From contig JAMWBK010000008.1 in the NCBI GenBank assembly GCA_029953675.1, positions 1,273,001 through 1,337,000 on the forward strand: a DNA stretch of 64,000 bases, in the 5' to 3' direction. Of this stretch, positions 1-10,251 are shown piece after piece. The stretch's first letter is position 1. Every line of letters begins with the position of its first letter. Source of the stretch: Rhodosorus marinus. Its lineage: Eukaryota; Rhodophyta; Stylonematophyceae; Stylonematales; Stylonemataceae. The notes under the pieces are model-generated. The model was not told the DNA's origin and searched no databases. It worked only from the letters and a program-made list of their open reading frames with translations. A program made the translations under genes and the position numbers.

Positions 1-256
1 CGGTAGTTCTCGAAGTGCCCCTCCGGTTCTTGCTTAATGTCGATGAAATTCCATCGATTCAGCCATCGCGCCAGCTGTGTACAGATTTCGTCCTGCCTTC
101 GCTGCCGTAGTCCCGTCGACGTTGGGCAGTGGTGAAACCTTTGTACACCGTTAGTACCATGACTACTACCACAACTAGTACACTTTCCCGACGTCTGTAT
201 TCCCGGTATCGGCAAGCCCAACAGCTGTCGTACATTCACTTGCAGTTCTGCTGTGC

Positions 257-1174
257 TCAGTTTTTTCGGCGCGAGCGTCGGCATTTCCCGTAGCCACACT
301 CCTGATCCAGCTCCGGCTGCGCACCTAATTCTGGCCCGATCTTCAGCCGAGATTTGCCCGTGGGATTTACCAGTCCTTGGAAAGCTGCGGGGTGTGCCTC
401 TCTGGAAAGGGTTTGTTGAATGGAACCATGCTTCCATGCTGGGGGGTCGGCTTGTTCTGCTCCTGGGGCGGTTTCGGTTCTCGGCTTCAGAGTGGCCAAG
501 CTCTTGATTCGCTCTGGGGTCTCTGGGCGCAGTCTGCGTTGTGTTGCTGCTGCTGCAGGCGCGCGGATTTGGTCAGCAAGCTGTGCTGTCGACCTTTGGA
601 TTCTCCTCAGTGTGTGGTTGTCTGCAGGTGCCTCTGAAGATGATTGCTCTTGTACCTCGGTGAGATATGGCCATTCCCCGTTATTACCTTTGAAAGTTTC
701 GCACCAGGCCGAGTAGAAGGCGATGGGCTGGATCCGTTGTCTCGTAGCGAATCCCAGTCCTCCCCATCGACAGGGGAGTGCGATCTGGGCTAGTGTAGAG
801 TTTTGGTGGTCAGGGTCCTCGGTGTCCGCAGTAGTGAGGCCTCCAAATAGCGTATCGAGGTGATCACGCGTCAGGGCGTCCGCTTCCCGTGCAAGTGTTC
901 TTCCAAAGGGGTAGGCGAGGCAGCGTAGAAAGTAGTCTAGGCGGGGTTCAGAACAATACCGGAAGAGTGCCAGTTTCGTATTCAGTTCCTCAGGGGGCAG
1001 GTGAATTATATCCTTGAATAGTTTCTCGTGGCTGTTTTGTATCTTCCGGCACTCGCTTTGGATGTAAGCGCGTGTTCCAATCGGGATGGAATGGATGGTA
1101 ACTCCGTCTCGCGTCGCCGTGACGCCAGGGATGTCATGGCTGAGCAGTCGTGCCGTACAAGGTGCACTTGGCAA
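257..1174 (-). pseudogene. Post-polymerase region of retrotransposon copy 1
   Basis: This is a 305-codon open stretch on the minus strand. It contains LALFRYCSEPRLDYFLRC and AYPFGRTLAREADALTR, both repeated in copies 2 and 3, followed by CRWGGLGFATRQRIQPIA. It corresponds to the thumb/connection region between polymerase and zinc knuckle in RLE-type elements. The frame breaks before the zinc knuckle, which is readable in another frame between 256 and 1. Confidence 0.6.
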
Positions 1175-2552
1175 GCTGCAGTCGGGCTCCGAGTGAGGGA
1201 AGTAGTGCCTGACCCCAGTGTAGTGAATCTTTCAGTAGTTGCAGCGGCCCTACGATGGTGATATCGTCGTGGATCGCCACAATGGTTAAATTAGGGGCTT
1301 TGTTGTGCAATGCTTCCAAGAAAGGCGTCAGGGAGAGCGCATGTAGGATTGGCCCTAGGGGATCTCCCTGTTGAACTCCCGTCGTGGCCCGAAGCGTCAA
1401 GCGATGGGTGTCGTCTTGGTCCGGCCGACGAGTGTAGGAGCGTCCGTGCTGTCATTTCCGTAGCCAAGCCGGTACACGGCTTCCAGCTCGGGGAAATGGT
1501 GGTCCAGGATTTGCTTTGCGATGCGGCGGTCGATGCGGTTGAACGCATTCTCCAGGTCGAGCCGTAAGACCACGGCGTCAGGTTCACACGAGATATGGGC
1601 CTGGATCGCGTGTAGTGATCGTTCACATCCACCGCTAACTCCGATGCCTAGTTGTAGAGGTGTGAGCAGTTCGCTAACGCGGTCGGTAACCGATCGAAGG
1701 ATCCACTGTGTGGCCACCTTTCGAGGACTTCGGGGACTCCAATCGGCCGGATGCCAGGTCCCGTTGGAGCGGTTGTGTTGCTCGTGGGTTTTTCGAACGG
1801 CAGTAATCTGCTGCTGCGCATTGCCCAGGTCATCGGGGGGTGCAAACTTTTCTGGTGCGTAGCTAGTTGCCGGAGAACGCGGATTAGAGCCACTTGGACG
1901 TCCTGAGTGGCCCCCTGCAGGTGTTCTGCTCGGAGTCCACTAGGTCCGGGGCTGGTACCTTGGGGAAACCGGGCTATTATCGCGAGAATACCTTCATCTG
2001 CTGCTTGTCGAGCATTCCATCTTCTCCTGAGATTATCGGTGTCCTTGGATAGCAGGAGTTGTAGGGCTTGGTCGACCTCCTCCGGTAGGGAACACTCCGT
2101 CGGGTCCGGAAAGAGTTCCTCCAATTGGTGCCACGTAGCGTTGGTAAATGGAGCCAGTTCGGTGGCCTGTAATCGTCGGGCCGCGTGTGAAAGGCGTCCG
2201 AGATGTGCCAATTTCAGGGCCTGTTCTCGGCGCTTTTGCGCCGTTTCTGAGCTATCTCAGGTCCGCTTAGTGCCGTGCGAGGTGTCTGGTTGGAGGCATA
2301 TTCCTCCAGAGCAGTCCAGACTGTGTGAAACTCGCCTTCGAGTACGTGCGTGACCTGCGTGCCGATTTGAAGAGCAGTATACCCTAGGACCAATCCTGGG
2401 AGCCCGGAGAGGAAGAGGCTGGCATTCACTGGTGCGCTGCGGTCCATTGAGAGCTCCAGGGCGACCCGAAGGAGGCTGCTCCAGGCGTTGACGTGTGCAC
2501 GACGCACGAAGCTCCGAGTAGGGGCGGGGCAGTGTGCGAGACGAGTCCACAA
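1134..2552 (-). pseudogene. Reverse transcriptase domain of retrotransposon copy 1, frameshifted
   Basis: Four overlapping minus-strand frames (2552-2214, 2211-1648, 1717-1397, 1400-1134) together give fingers and palm. In order they carry SGLRAEHLQ and RPIGVPEVLERW (fingers), LDLENAFNRID (motif A, catalytic Asp), GVQQGDPLGP (motif B) and AIHDDITIVGP (motif C). Motif C is normally F/Y-x-D-D; here Ile precedes HDD. At least three frameshifts separate the motifs, so no active enzyme can be made. The family assignment as a non-LTR reverse transcriptase is firm. Confidence 0.85.
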
Positions 2553-2746
2553 CCTACCTCTGTCCGTGATATCTTTGACGAAGACATTCCAGCGCTCAAT
2601 CCAGTCCTGTCGCTTGGAGAAGAAAAGAGGCTCTTCCTGTCTCGTTTGATTCCCCTACGTCGGCTCGTTATTATTTTCGGTTGTCTTCCTGACTGGTCTG
2701 GATATCCATCGCATTATCGTGGGCTTCGGAGGGGGTCTGGGCATCG

Positions 2747-4187
2747 TTATCGCGCTGAGGTGCTTCTGGGGCTGCGAGAGTCAATCTCGGTGTCATGGCA
2801 TGTGCCTGCTGCTGTCACGCGTGTGCGCTTCTGTTGGGGAGGCTCCGGAAGGTTGTGCGGGAGCTCGGCGTGTGGATTTTCCTCTTCGGCATCCATCTGT
2901 GGTAGTTGAGACGTGGCGCTGGAGTCACCCGAAGCGTCAACGGTCCCGCGGGCTGCCTGTGCGGCTCCGTGAGGAGCCGAGGCTTCTGGGGCTGCGTGTG
3001 TAGCTGCTGCAGTCTCAAGGGGTTCCACACTCTCCCCGGCGACCGCTGGTGGATGTTGTAGGCCTTGTAACGCTCGTAGACGCTCTTCCAGCGTTTCATG
3101 GACGGATGCGAGAGTAGAGAACGACAAAGAGCAAAGGATGGCCCCTGAGGATATCCCGTTGTAGCCCAACAGGTTGTCAGCCTCCAGTCCCTGTCCTGTT
3201 TGGAGGATCACTTGCCGTTCAGGATGTCTCAGTGTGAACGATCCAAAGATCCCTGTTCTGAAAACGCCTCGAGCGATAGCGCTCTGCACAATCGGGATTG
3301 CATCCGGATGTCAGAGCAAACTTGCGTGTGATGATGAAGTCCACATGCGCGATGTGAGAGGCTGGGATTCCCAGCGCGCGGCAGAGGACGGTGGTGAAGT
3401 CCGAAGGTGCCACATCATCCTGCCTTGGAGGGCGGACGTTTCGGAGGGTGGCAAGGATCGGTTTGGTCTCTGGTCCTCAGGTTGCTCCCTCCACCGTAGC
3501 GTGCAGCTGTCTCAGGGTAGCTTGCTGGGTCTGCGGCCCTGGGCGTCCTACTGTGCGGGTTTGTGCTGCTTCTCCGCGCACTGAGGCTTTCTGAGCCGTG
3601 CGCTCATCGTAGGTAGGTTGTGCACTGCCATTCCCGATGACTGGGAAGGCCTCTGCGTAGTCCACTGGGACCGTGACACCTGTCCTCAGCGGAAGTTGAT
3701 TGAGACGCGTTCCGGCTGCATGTTGATTGATGGCCGCCGCCGGCGGGTGCTGTTGCAGGATTTTGGAAGGGTCTGGCGCTGCGGCTCCACCGTGGCACAT
3801 ATAAGGTTTTGCTGAAAACTCGGAGAGACGTGCGGTAATTCCTTCGAGTTCAATGGTGCTGTTAATCCGTGAGTACAGTTTGAATACAGCCTGGTAGAAG
3901 TCCGCGACAACTGCTTCACCAATTCCCAAGTCCTGATAGCATCGGTCGGAGGCGCGAAGTTGGTGCAAAATGGCTGTCGCAGGTCCAGTTGCCTCTTGAG
4001 TCTCCATCCTGTAAGCCTCCTGTGTGTTCGCTGCTTCGAAATCCTGTGTGCTTGTTGTCCTGCCGCTCGGTTCTGGCCTCCGACTCCCATTCGGTGTCGC
4101 CATCCCCTCTTCGCCTGGGCCAGGGCCGTTGGTGCCCGGGTGGCGGAGAGGTGCTGGGTCCTGTCCCAGCGTCTCCTTCTCGATCAT
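2747..4187 (-). pseudogene. Gag-like N-terminal region of retrotransposon copy 1
   Basis: Three frame-shifted blocks on the minus strand (4187-3477, 3413-3219, 3289-2747) match the 5' region of copy 3. Shared landmarks are ATLRQLHATV, a segment of the form VLCxxLGxPxxxIAHxDF, and SAIARGVFRTGIFGSF. The protein is rich in Gln, Ala and Pro and has no recognisable catalytic motif. By position it would be an ORF1/gag-like or N-terminal nucleic-acid-binding region of the element. It is broken by frameshifts and should be non-functional. Which frame began translation is unclear; the first ATG in the longest block is at 4187. Confidence 0.6.
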
Positions 4188-4230
4188 AAAGCTTTCCTTA
4201 ATAAAACCTCACCGTATATTTGTGCTTGTT

Positions 4231-4295
4231 CTCAGACTAACGTAACCACCCCCCAGACTAACGTAACCCCAGACTAACCCCAGACTAACGTAACC
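4231..4295. repeat. Cluster of target-like motif copies at the copy 1/copy 2 junction
   Basis: CTCAGACTAACGTAACC (4231-4247), CCCCAGACTAACGTAACC (4251-4268), a partial unit (4267-4280) and CCCCAGACTAACGTAACC (4278-4295) lie one after another. They sit exactly between the 5' end of copy 1 and the 3' end of copy 2. The same 18-mer flanks the other element copies. Confidence 0.85.
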
Positions 4296-4387
4296 GTAAA
4301 CTTTACTGGGCAGCTGCCTACTGCAGCGCAACACTACGTCTAACCTATCTAGGGAGAAACTTACTGGAACCCCGCTACCGGAGTCTC

Positions 4388-5215
4388 ATGCTACGTTCAA
4401 AAGAAAAAACAGGCACCAGCGGATTCTCCAACTGGTCCACGCGCAAAGCGCCTAGTGCTATCTCTGCATTACCTCGCCATAGTTGCCGGTTCATCTGCGA
4501 TCTCACATCTCTCAGCTCCTCACTCCTGTGCAGTAAGTGTTTGCAGCTGCGCGGAGGAACTCTTGCGCCATTTGCCCCGTACGCCCAAACGTCTCTATCG
4601 CTATCGGGATGAACTTGTCATCCGGTCTCTCGATCACCATCGCTTCCTTGTAGTGAGCGATTTTCACTTCTCCGCAGCTCTCGCCGCGTATCCGCCGCAA
4701 ATATTTTCCCTGTAATGGTGACACCACAGTCACATCCAGCGGATACCTTTGTTTGGTCCTGGGATGCCTAGCCACGATATCAGGTCGCAGTCCGTAGTTC
4801 TCGAAGTACCCCTCAGGTTCTTGCTCTACGTCCATGAAGTTCCATCGCCTCAGCTACCGTGCCAACTCTCTGCAGATTTCGTCGTGCCTACGTGCCATAG
4901 TCCAGTTGATGTTGGGCAGTGATGAAACCGTTGTACCCCAGTCCTTCCGTGTTTACTCCGGCAACTAGTGCACTTCTCGGTGGTCCGCAATCCCGGAATT
5001 GGCAGCCCCAGCAGTTGTCGAACGTTTACCTGCATCTCAACCGCACTCAATTTTTTCGGTGTCATCGTTGGTATTTGACGCAGCCAGACTCCCGATCCGG
5101 ATCCCGCGGCGGACCGTATTCGAGCTCGGTTTTCAGGGGAGATTCGTGGGTTGGTGACCAAGCTTTGGAATGCAAAGTGGTGTGCCTCTCTCGAAGGTTT
5201 GTTGTATTGAACCAT
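4388..5215 (-). pseudogene. Zinc knuckle and restriction-like endonuclease of retrotransposon copy 2
   Basis: Two minus-strand frames (5215-4850 and 4835-4512, running on to about 4388) encode TTEKCTSCRSKHG...RFHHCPTSTG, a CCHC-like knuckle, and then the PD-(D/E)xK-like core RPD...DVTV. A conserved tail (KFIPIAIETFGRTGQMAQEFL) follows. This is the usual C-terminal arrangement of RLE-bearing non-LTR elements. The frame change at about 4840 inactivates it. Confidence 0.7.
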
Positions 5216-5672
5216 TATTCCAAGCTGCAGTCTCGCCCGGTGCGCTTCGAAGAGATGTTTCTCGCGGTTGTTGCAGGGTAGTCAGTGCCAAGATCCGGGG
5301 CGGGGTTTCTGGTCCGAGCTTCCGTTGTATTGCTCGCGACGATGCACAGATCTGGTCCGCCAGCTGTGCAGTCGACCATCGTTGCTCCGTCGGCTCGTAT
5401 GTATCTGGTGAGCGTTCTGCCGAAACCTCCCGCTCTAGTTCAGTCAGGTATGGCCATTCATCTTCATTGTTCCGGAAGATGTTTCTCCATGACGAGTAAA
5501 ACGCGATGGGTTGGACGCGCTTTCGAGTAGCGAAACCCAACCCCCAGCGGCAGGGCAGAGCGATTTGGTCCGAGATCAGCCTGCGTACTCGTCGTCCTCT
5601 ACAGCTGTCGTAGCGAGGCCTCCGAATAGAATTTCCAGATGATATCGGGTCATCATATCGGCCTCGCGCGCC

Positions 5673-5807
5673 AGAGTTCTTCCAAACTCGTATGCGAGGC
5701 ATATTAGAACATAGTCTAGAGTTCTTCCAAACTCGTACGCGAGGCATCGTAGAACATAGTCTAGAGTTCTTCCAAACTCGTACGCGAGGCATCGTAGAAC
5801 ATAGTCT
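5673..5807. repeat. 45-bp unit in three tandem copies
   Basis: Units at 5673-5717, 5718-5762 and 5763-5807 begin AGAGTTCTTCCAAACTCGTA. Copies 2 and 3 are almost identical and copy 1 differs at a few bases. On the minus strand each unit encodes 15 residues (LDYVLRCLAYEFGRT), a segment that is single-copy in elements 1 and 3. The array stops exactly where the 18-bp junction motif starts. Confidence 0.9.
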
Positions 5808-5809
5808 AA

Positions 5810-5827
5810 CCCCAGACTAACGTAACC
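5810..5827. repeat. 18-bp junction motif between copies 2 and 3
   Basis: CCCCAGACTAACGTAACC. It follows the truncated 5' end of copy 2 and precedes the 3' untranslated region of copy 3. An identical 18-mer lies at 10234-10251 on the other side of copy 3, as expected of a long target-site duplication. Confidence 0.85.
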
Positions 5828-5907
5828 GTAAGCTTTACTGGGCAGCTGCCTACTGCAGCGTAACACTACTTCTATCGCTATCTAGGGGAATACTTACTCG
5901 AACCCCG

Positions 5908-6945
5908 CTACCGGGGTCTCATGCTACGTTCTAAAGAAAAAACAGGCACCAGTGGATTCTCCAACTGGTCCACGCGGAAAGCGCCTAGCGCTATCTCCGC
6001 ATTACCTCGCCAAAGTTGCCGGTTTATCTGCGATCTTAGATCGCTCAGTTCTAGGCTCCGGTGCAACAAATGCTTGCAGCTGTCCCGCAGAAACTCCTGT
6101 GCCATCGGTCCAGTCCGCCCAAACGTTTCTATTGCAATTGGGATGAACTTGTCATCCGGGTGTTCTATCGTCATCGCCTCCTTGTAGTGTGCTTTCTTCC
6201 ACCTCTCTGCACATCTTGCTGCATATCCACTCTCCGCTTCACTACGCCTCAGATACTTCCCTGCAACGGAGACACAACCGTCACGTCCAGGGCATACCGT
6301 TGAAATGTCCTCGGATGCGTAGCAATGATGTCTGGCCGTAGCCCGTAATTTTCAAAGTAATTATCTGGCTCCTGCTCGATGTCCACAAAGTTCCACCTGT
6401 TCAGCCACCTTGCGATCTCCATGCATATCTCGTCATGCCTACGTTGCCACAGGCCAGTCGACGTGGGGCAATGATGAAAGCGTTGTACTCCGTTTGCACC
6501 GTGTTTACCACGGCATCGAGTACACTTTTCCGTAGTCCGCCCCGGAATCGGTAGCCCCAGTAGTTGTCGGAGATTCACCTGTATTTCGATCGAGCTCAGC
6601 TTTTTCGGCTCCAACGTCGGCAGTTCGCGCAGCCAGACTCCCGATCCGGAGCCCGCCGCGGACCTGATTCGAGCGCGATGTTCGCCCGGAGATGCGCGGA
6701 TTGTTAACCAGGCGTTGGAATGCTGAATGGTGTGCCTCCCGAGAGAGAGTTTGTTGTGTAGAACCATTATTCCAATCGCCACAGTCTTCTGGGGCGTCTC
6801 CTGGGGGGTTTTCCCTCGTCTGCTGCAGGGTGGCCAGTCTTCTGATCCGCGGCGGAGTTTCGGGGCGCAGCCTGCGTTGTATCGCTCGAGCAGATGATTT
6901 TTTCTGGTCTGCAAGGTGTTCTGTGGACCATTGTAGTCGTGTCAC
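5908..6945 (-). pseudogene. Zinc knuckle and restriction-like endonuclease of retrotransposon copy 3
   Basis: Minus-strand frames 6945-6505, 6914-6249 and 6174-5908 carry TTEKCTRCRGKHG...RFHHCPTSTG (knuckle), RPDIIATHPRT, DVTVVSP and IAIETFGRTGPMAQEFL. Order and spacing match copy 2. A frameshift near 6240 lies between DVTV and the ETFGR tail. Confidence 0.7.
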
Positions 6946-7561
6946 GGTGTTAGTAGCCAGAGTTCTGTCTGTATAGCCTGCCTCTGCCTCTCAGCGATGT
7001 AAGGCCAGTCGCCGGTATTGCTTCGAAAGGTATTTGTCCAAGCCGAGTAGTAAGCGATAGGTTGGATACGCTGTCGAGTAGCGAACCCCAATCCCCCCCA
7101 CCGGCAAGGCGGCGCAATCTGTTCCCAGATGTGTCCCAGGTGCTCATCGTCCTCCATGCCAGAGGTAGCGAGGCCTCCGGGCAAGGTTTCCAGATTATAT
7201 CTCGGCATGGCATCCGCCTCCCGTGCCAGACTGCGGCCGAACGGGTAGGCTAGGCATCGTAGCAGGTAATCTAGGCGCGTTTCAGCGCAGTACCTGAACA
7301 ATGCGACCTGTGCGCTAAGTTCATGTTGCGGTAGCTGTGCAACATGAACGTGCACTTGGCCTCCAGGAACGGGCGATCGGTGATTTGGTGCTCAGTTTCG
7401 TTGCAGCTCGCAACGGCAAACTGCAGGGGCGCACTTTCCTCTGATTCCTCATACGCGAGGATGAGTATTGGCATCAGCTCCGGGAAGCAGGCTTCAGCTA
7501 CCAGTGCCGCCACTCTCCTGTCGATCCGGTTGAACGCGTTCTCCAAGTCGAGTTTCAGCAT
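6942..7561 (-). pseudogene. Deleted palm and connection region of retrotransposon copy 3
   Basis: Motif A is present (LKLDLENAFNRIDRR, 7561-7510). About 30 codons later the sequence jumps to text matching the region downstream of motif C in copy 1 (EAKCTF against LAKCTLYG), and then to LPQHELSAQVALFRYCAETR. Motif B (QQGDPLGP) and motif C (DD) are therefore gone. A frame change near 7350 separates the two open blocks. Confidence 0.7.
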
Positions 7562-7645
7562 CGCGTGTTGAGGTTCGTAGTATAAGTGGGCTTGAACGGC
7601 GTGTAGGGCTTGTTCACATCCGCTACGAACAGATATTCCCAGTTG

Positions 7646-8668
7646 CTATGGAGTAAGAAACGTGCTCAGTCTGTTGGAAACCCCGCGAAGCACCCCCCAC
7701 TGGGCTGCCAACTTTCGTAAAACTTCTGGAACCGCGATCGGGCGAACACGAACTCGTCGAGAGACTTCGATTTCAGAGGCGTCTTCCTTGTCGGGCTTCA
7801 TGAAGGGCAGCAGTCGGCTGCTACTCAGGGCTTGCCGCAGTGTACGTGGAAATATTTCAGGGTTCTTCACGAGACGGCGCAGGAACCGTACCAGCAGAGG
7901 CCTATTCGTTGGAGTCACTGCCTGTAGATGCTCGGCGCGAAGGGCACTTGGCCCAGAACCCGTTTTTGACGGGTGTTTATTGATCAGTGTGAGGAGTGAT
8001 TCGTCGCTCGCGTCAGACGGGTTCCTTTTGCGGGGAGGGTGCTCCCTAGCTTCGTCGAGAATTCGATTCATTTCTTTCGCAACATCCGGATGTAACGGTT
8101 CCATCGAGGCCTCTGGAAATAGCTCACGCAGAGCATTCCACGTGGACGACGTCTGCGGTGCGAGCTCCGTGGCCTCCATGCGCTGTGCAGCTGCAGAGAG
8201 CCGTCCAGAATGGGCCAGCTTCACAACCTGTCTGTTTTTCCACGTTTCTCTCTGGTTATCAGCTCTCCTCTCACGAGGAGAGGGCTGACTGGTGGCCGGC
8301 ACATTTAACGCCTTCCATACAAGTGAGAATTCACCCTCCAACAGATGCCCCATTTGTTCCCCGATCTGAAGATCACAGATCCCTAGCGCCAGGTCAGGTA
8401 GTGCCATGATGAAGAGGCGTAAAAGCGGAGCAGCTGCAGTGTTCAATGCGAGACCTAGAGCACGGTTGAGTAGTAGGTTCCAATGCTTGACCTGGGCATT
8501 AGGTACGTGTTCACGGGTCCGTACAGGGCTATGTGTGACCATCCACCAGCGGCGGCCGTCGTCCGTCTGTGCAACTAGGAACATGTGAAGCCTTTGTTCC
8601 CAAGCCTCCGGATCCGTGGTGATCAGCGCGGTGTCTCGCAGCCGCTTTCTCGAGCCTGGGACGCTCAT
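7646..8668 (-). pseudogene. Reverse transcriptase fingers region of retrotransposon copy 3
   Basis: A 340-codon open stretch, the longest intact part of any copy. It aligns by eye with 2552-1648 of copy 1: LQIGEQMGHLLEGEF, then GRLSAAAQRMEATELAP, then SGPSALRAEHLQ, then RPIAVPEVLRKLA. It ends just before motif A, which continues in another frame at 7561. Confidence 0.75.
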
Positions 8669-8717
8669 GATTGGGCGTTTTCGGGTGCAGATGGGGTATC
8701 CCCCTGTCTCGGCTTCT

Positions 8718-10207
8718 TCAGAGATCGTGTTTCGTCGGTGGTGGGGGTATCTTCGTCACTTCCATACTGCTCGGCTGGACCTCTGAGCTGCCGGTACCCA
8801 AAGTTTCAGAGGGCACAATATCTGGCGGTATTTCGCTTTGTGCATTGTTCGGTGTGACTTCAGGAATCGGTGCACTTTCGTTATCGGGTCCTGTCTGCAG
8901 CGGGATCTCAATCTCTCCTACCGTAATAGCGGAGGCCATGCGGTGGGCTTCGGGTTCCTGCGACTCAAGGCGCGAGCGCAGATACTCTATACGAGCATCC
9001 AGGTGTGCATGGATGGAAGCCGAGGTAGTGAACGGCATCGACCGCAGGGAAACCAGGCGCTTAACTCTCTGCATCTGTTCAATGGCTCGTTCAAGTGTGC
9101 GTTGGCTAACTTCATGTGCCTGCAGTGTGAGCCTCTCATTGTACGCAATCAGGTTCCGCGCTTCTCGCTCGACTCCGGTGTGAATGTTTACCTGGTGATC
9201 TTGCAGGCGTCTCGCGAAGGATCCAAACACACCTGAGCGGAACACACCCCTCGCAATGGCGCTGGTGATCAACGGTATCGCGCTGGGTGGCATACCAGCA
9301 GTGCGTGGGTGGCGACAAAGTCGATATGTGCAATCAGGTGTACCGGGACACCCAACTCTGTGCACAGGACTTGTTTGTAATCCCAGAGCGCCACCAATTC
9401 GTTGCGCGGCGGGCGTACGTTGCGCAACGTCGCGAGCACCGGGTGTGTATCGGGGCCCCATCTACTTCCTCCAACCGTGGCATGCAGTTGTCTGAGGGCT
9501 GTCTGCTGACGCATCCCGGCGGCTTTGGCCGCACGCTGTGCGTACGTGCCACTGTGAGGGGTATGTCCCAAGGCGGGGAATGCTAGATCCTGCTGTCCCA
9601 CCCCAGACTGTCCCACCCCAGACTGTCCCACCCCAGACTGTCCCAAACTCCGCTGTCCCAGTTGCTGTTGTCCCATGGCGTGCAACTCTCGGTGTCCCAC
9701 CCCACATTCCTCTGTTGACTGATCCGTGGATTGAGCCCAAGTTGATAGGGCATCTTCTGGTTCTGTCCACGGCGGGGGTGAGCTCCTTGCGGCACTTTCG
9801 AGGGGTTCCACACTGTGGGGTTTGCACCCAAACGCTCCAGATGATCATTAATCCCCTTCAGGTCAGCCGTTGTGCCTGCTCTGGTGTACAACCGGTCGAG
9901 ATAACGAAAAAACGCTGCATCTCTGCGACTGCCACCCCAACATCTTCGTAAAGGCGGTGTACTTCGAGAACTTCTGCATGAAGTCCTGTAGAAAGTTCTC
10001 GTCTGAAACCGTTGACGCAGTGTCCATTGTATCCGCTGGAGTATCACCATTGGTAACCTGATGTACATACTGCACCGGGTTTTCTTCGATTTCACCCTCC
10101 TCAAGCTGATCAGCGCGACAGGCTTTGTCTCCCCGAGGGGCCCTCTCATCACTCAAGATTCCCTCCCCAGCCGGGAGGGGTTCTCCCACGTTGGTCATCA
10201 CTCTCAA
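8718..10207 (-). pseudogene. Gag-like N-terminal region of retrotransposon copy 3
   Basis: Overlapping minus-strand frames (10207-9863, 10152-9583, 9811-9269, 9461-8718) reconstruct the same N-terminal region as copy 1. They carry ALRQLHATVGG, then VLCTELGVPVHLIAHIDF, then SAIARGVFRSGVFGSFARR, followed by a Glu/Arg/Leu-rich stretch that could be a coiled coil. A short Gly-Val-Gly-Gln repeat array lies at 9594-9655. The frames shift at least three times. Function is unknown beyond being element-encoded. Confidence 0.6.
9594..9655. repeat. 15-bp tandem repeat inside the gag-like region of copy 3
   Basis: About four copies of a unit close to CTGTCCCACCCCAGA, the last one diverged. It encodes SGVGQ or WDSLG repeats depending on the minus-strand frame. 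Copy 1 has no such array at the matching place. Confidence 0.8.
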
Positions 10208-10233
10208 ATAACCACTTCTTGTGTGACCAGATA

Positions 10234-10251
10234 CCCCAGACTAACGTAACC
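10234..10251. repeat. 18-bp junction motif at the 5' side of copy 3
   Basis: CCCCAGACTAACGTAACC, identical to 5810-5827. It is followed at once by a plus-strand element fragment. Confidence 0.85.

Larger units (their letters stand above)
1..4230 (-). mobile_element. Non-LTR retrotransposon copy 1 (RLE type), degenerate, 3' end cut by the window
   Basis: The minus strand carries, 5' to 3', a gag-like region (about 4187-2560), a reverse transcriptase (about 2552-1134), a thumb/connection region (1174-257) and the start of a zinc-knuckle/endonuclease region that leaves the window at base 1. The same protein order recurs in copy 3 at 5.8-10.2 kb, which confirms the layout. Reverse transcriptase motifs are visible: LDLENAFNRID (motif A), GVQQGDPLGP (motif B) and a DD motif (AIHDDITIVGP). 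They lie in different frames, so the copy cannot be translated as one protein. The restriction-like endonuclease (RLE) class is inferred from copies 2 and 3, whose 3' halves are complete. RLE-type elements (R2, NeSL, CRE and relatives) are often site-specific. Confidence 0.85.
4296..5807 (-). mobile_element. Non-LTR retrotransposon copy 2, 5'-truncated
   Basis: Only the 3' third of the element is present, on the minus strand. It runs from the AREAD...TR connection region (about 5700), through a zinc knuckle of the form CxxC...HHC (near 4930-4990), to the restriction-like endonuclease (4835-4400). Endonuclease landmarks are RPDIVARHPRT, then DVTVVSPLQGKY, then IAIETFGRTGQMAQEFL. The 3' untranslated region (about 4400-4296) is nearly identical to that of copy 3. 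The 5' end is at 5807, right after a 45-bp triplication and directly against the motif that ends copy 3. Frameshifts are present near 4840 and 5200. Confidence 0.85.
5828..10233 (-). mobile_element. Non-LTR retrotransposon copy 3, near full length with internal deletions
   Basis: This is the most complete copy (about 4.4 kb, minus strand). Reading 5' to 3' it has a gag-like region (10,207-8,718), reverse transcriptase fingers (8,668-7,646), motif A (7,561-7,480), a deleted palm, the connection region (7,355-6,942), a zinc knuckle (6,914-6,480) and the restriction-like endonuclease (6,400-5,908). The 18-mer CCCCAGACTAACGTAACC flanks it directly at 5810 and 10234. Motifs B and C are missing and several frameshifts are present, so it is dead. 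Confidence 0.85.
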
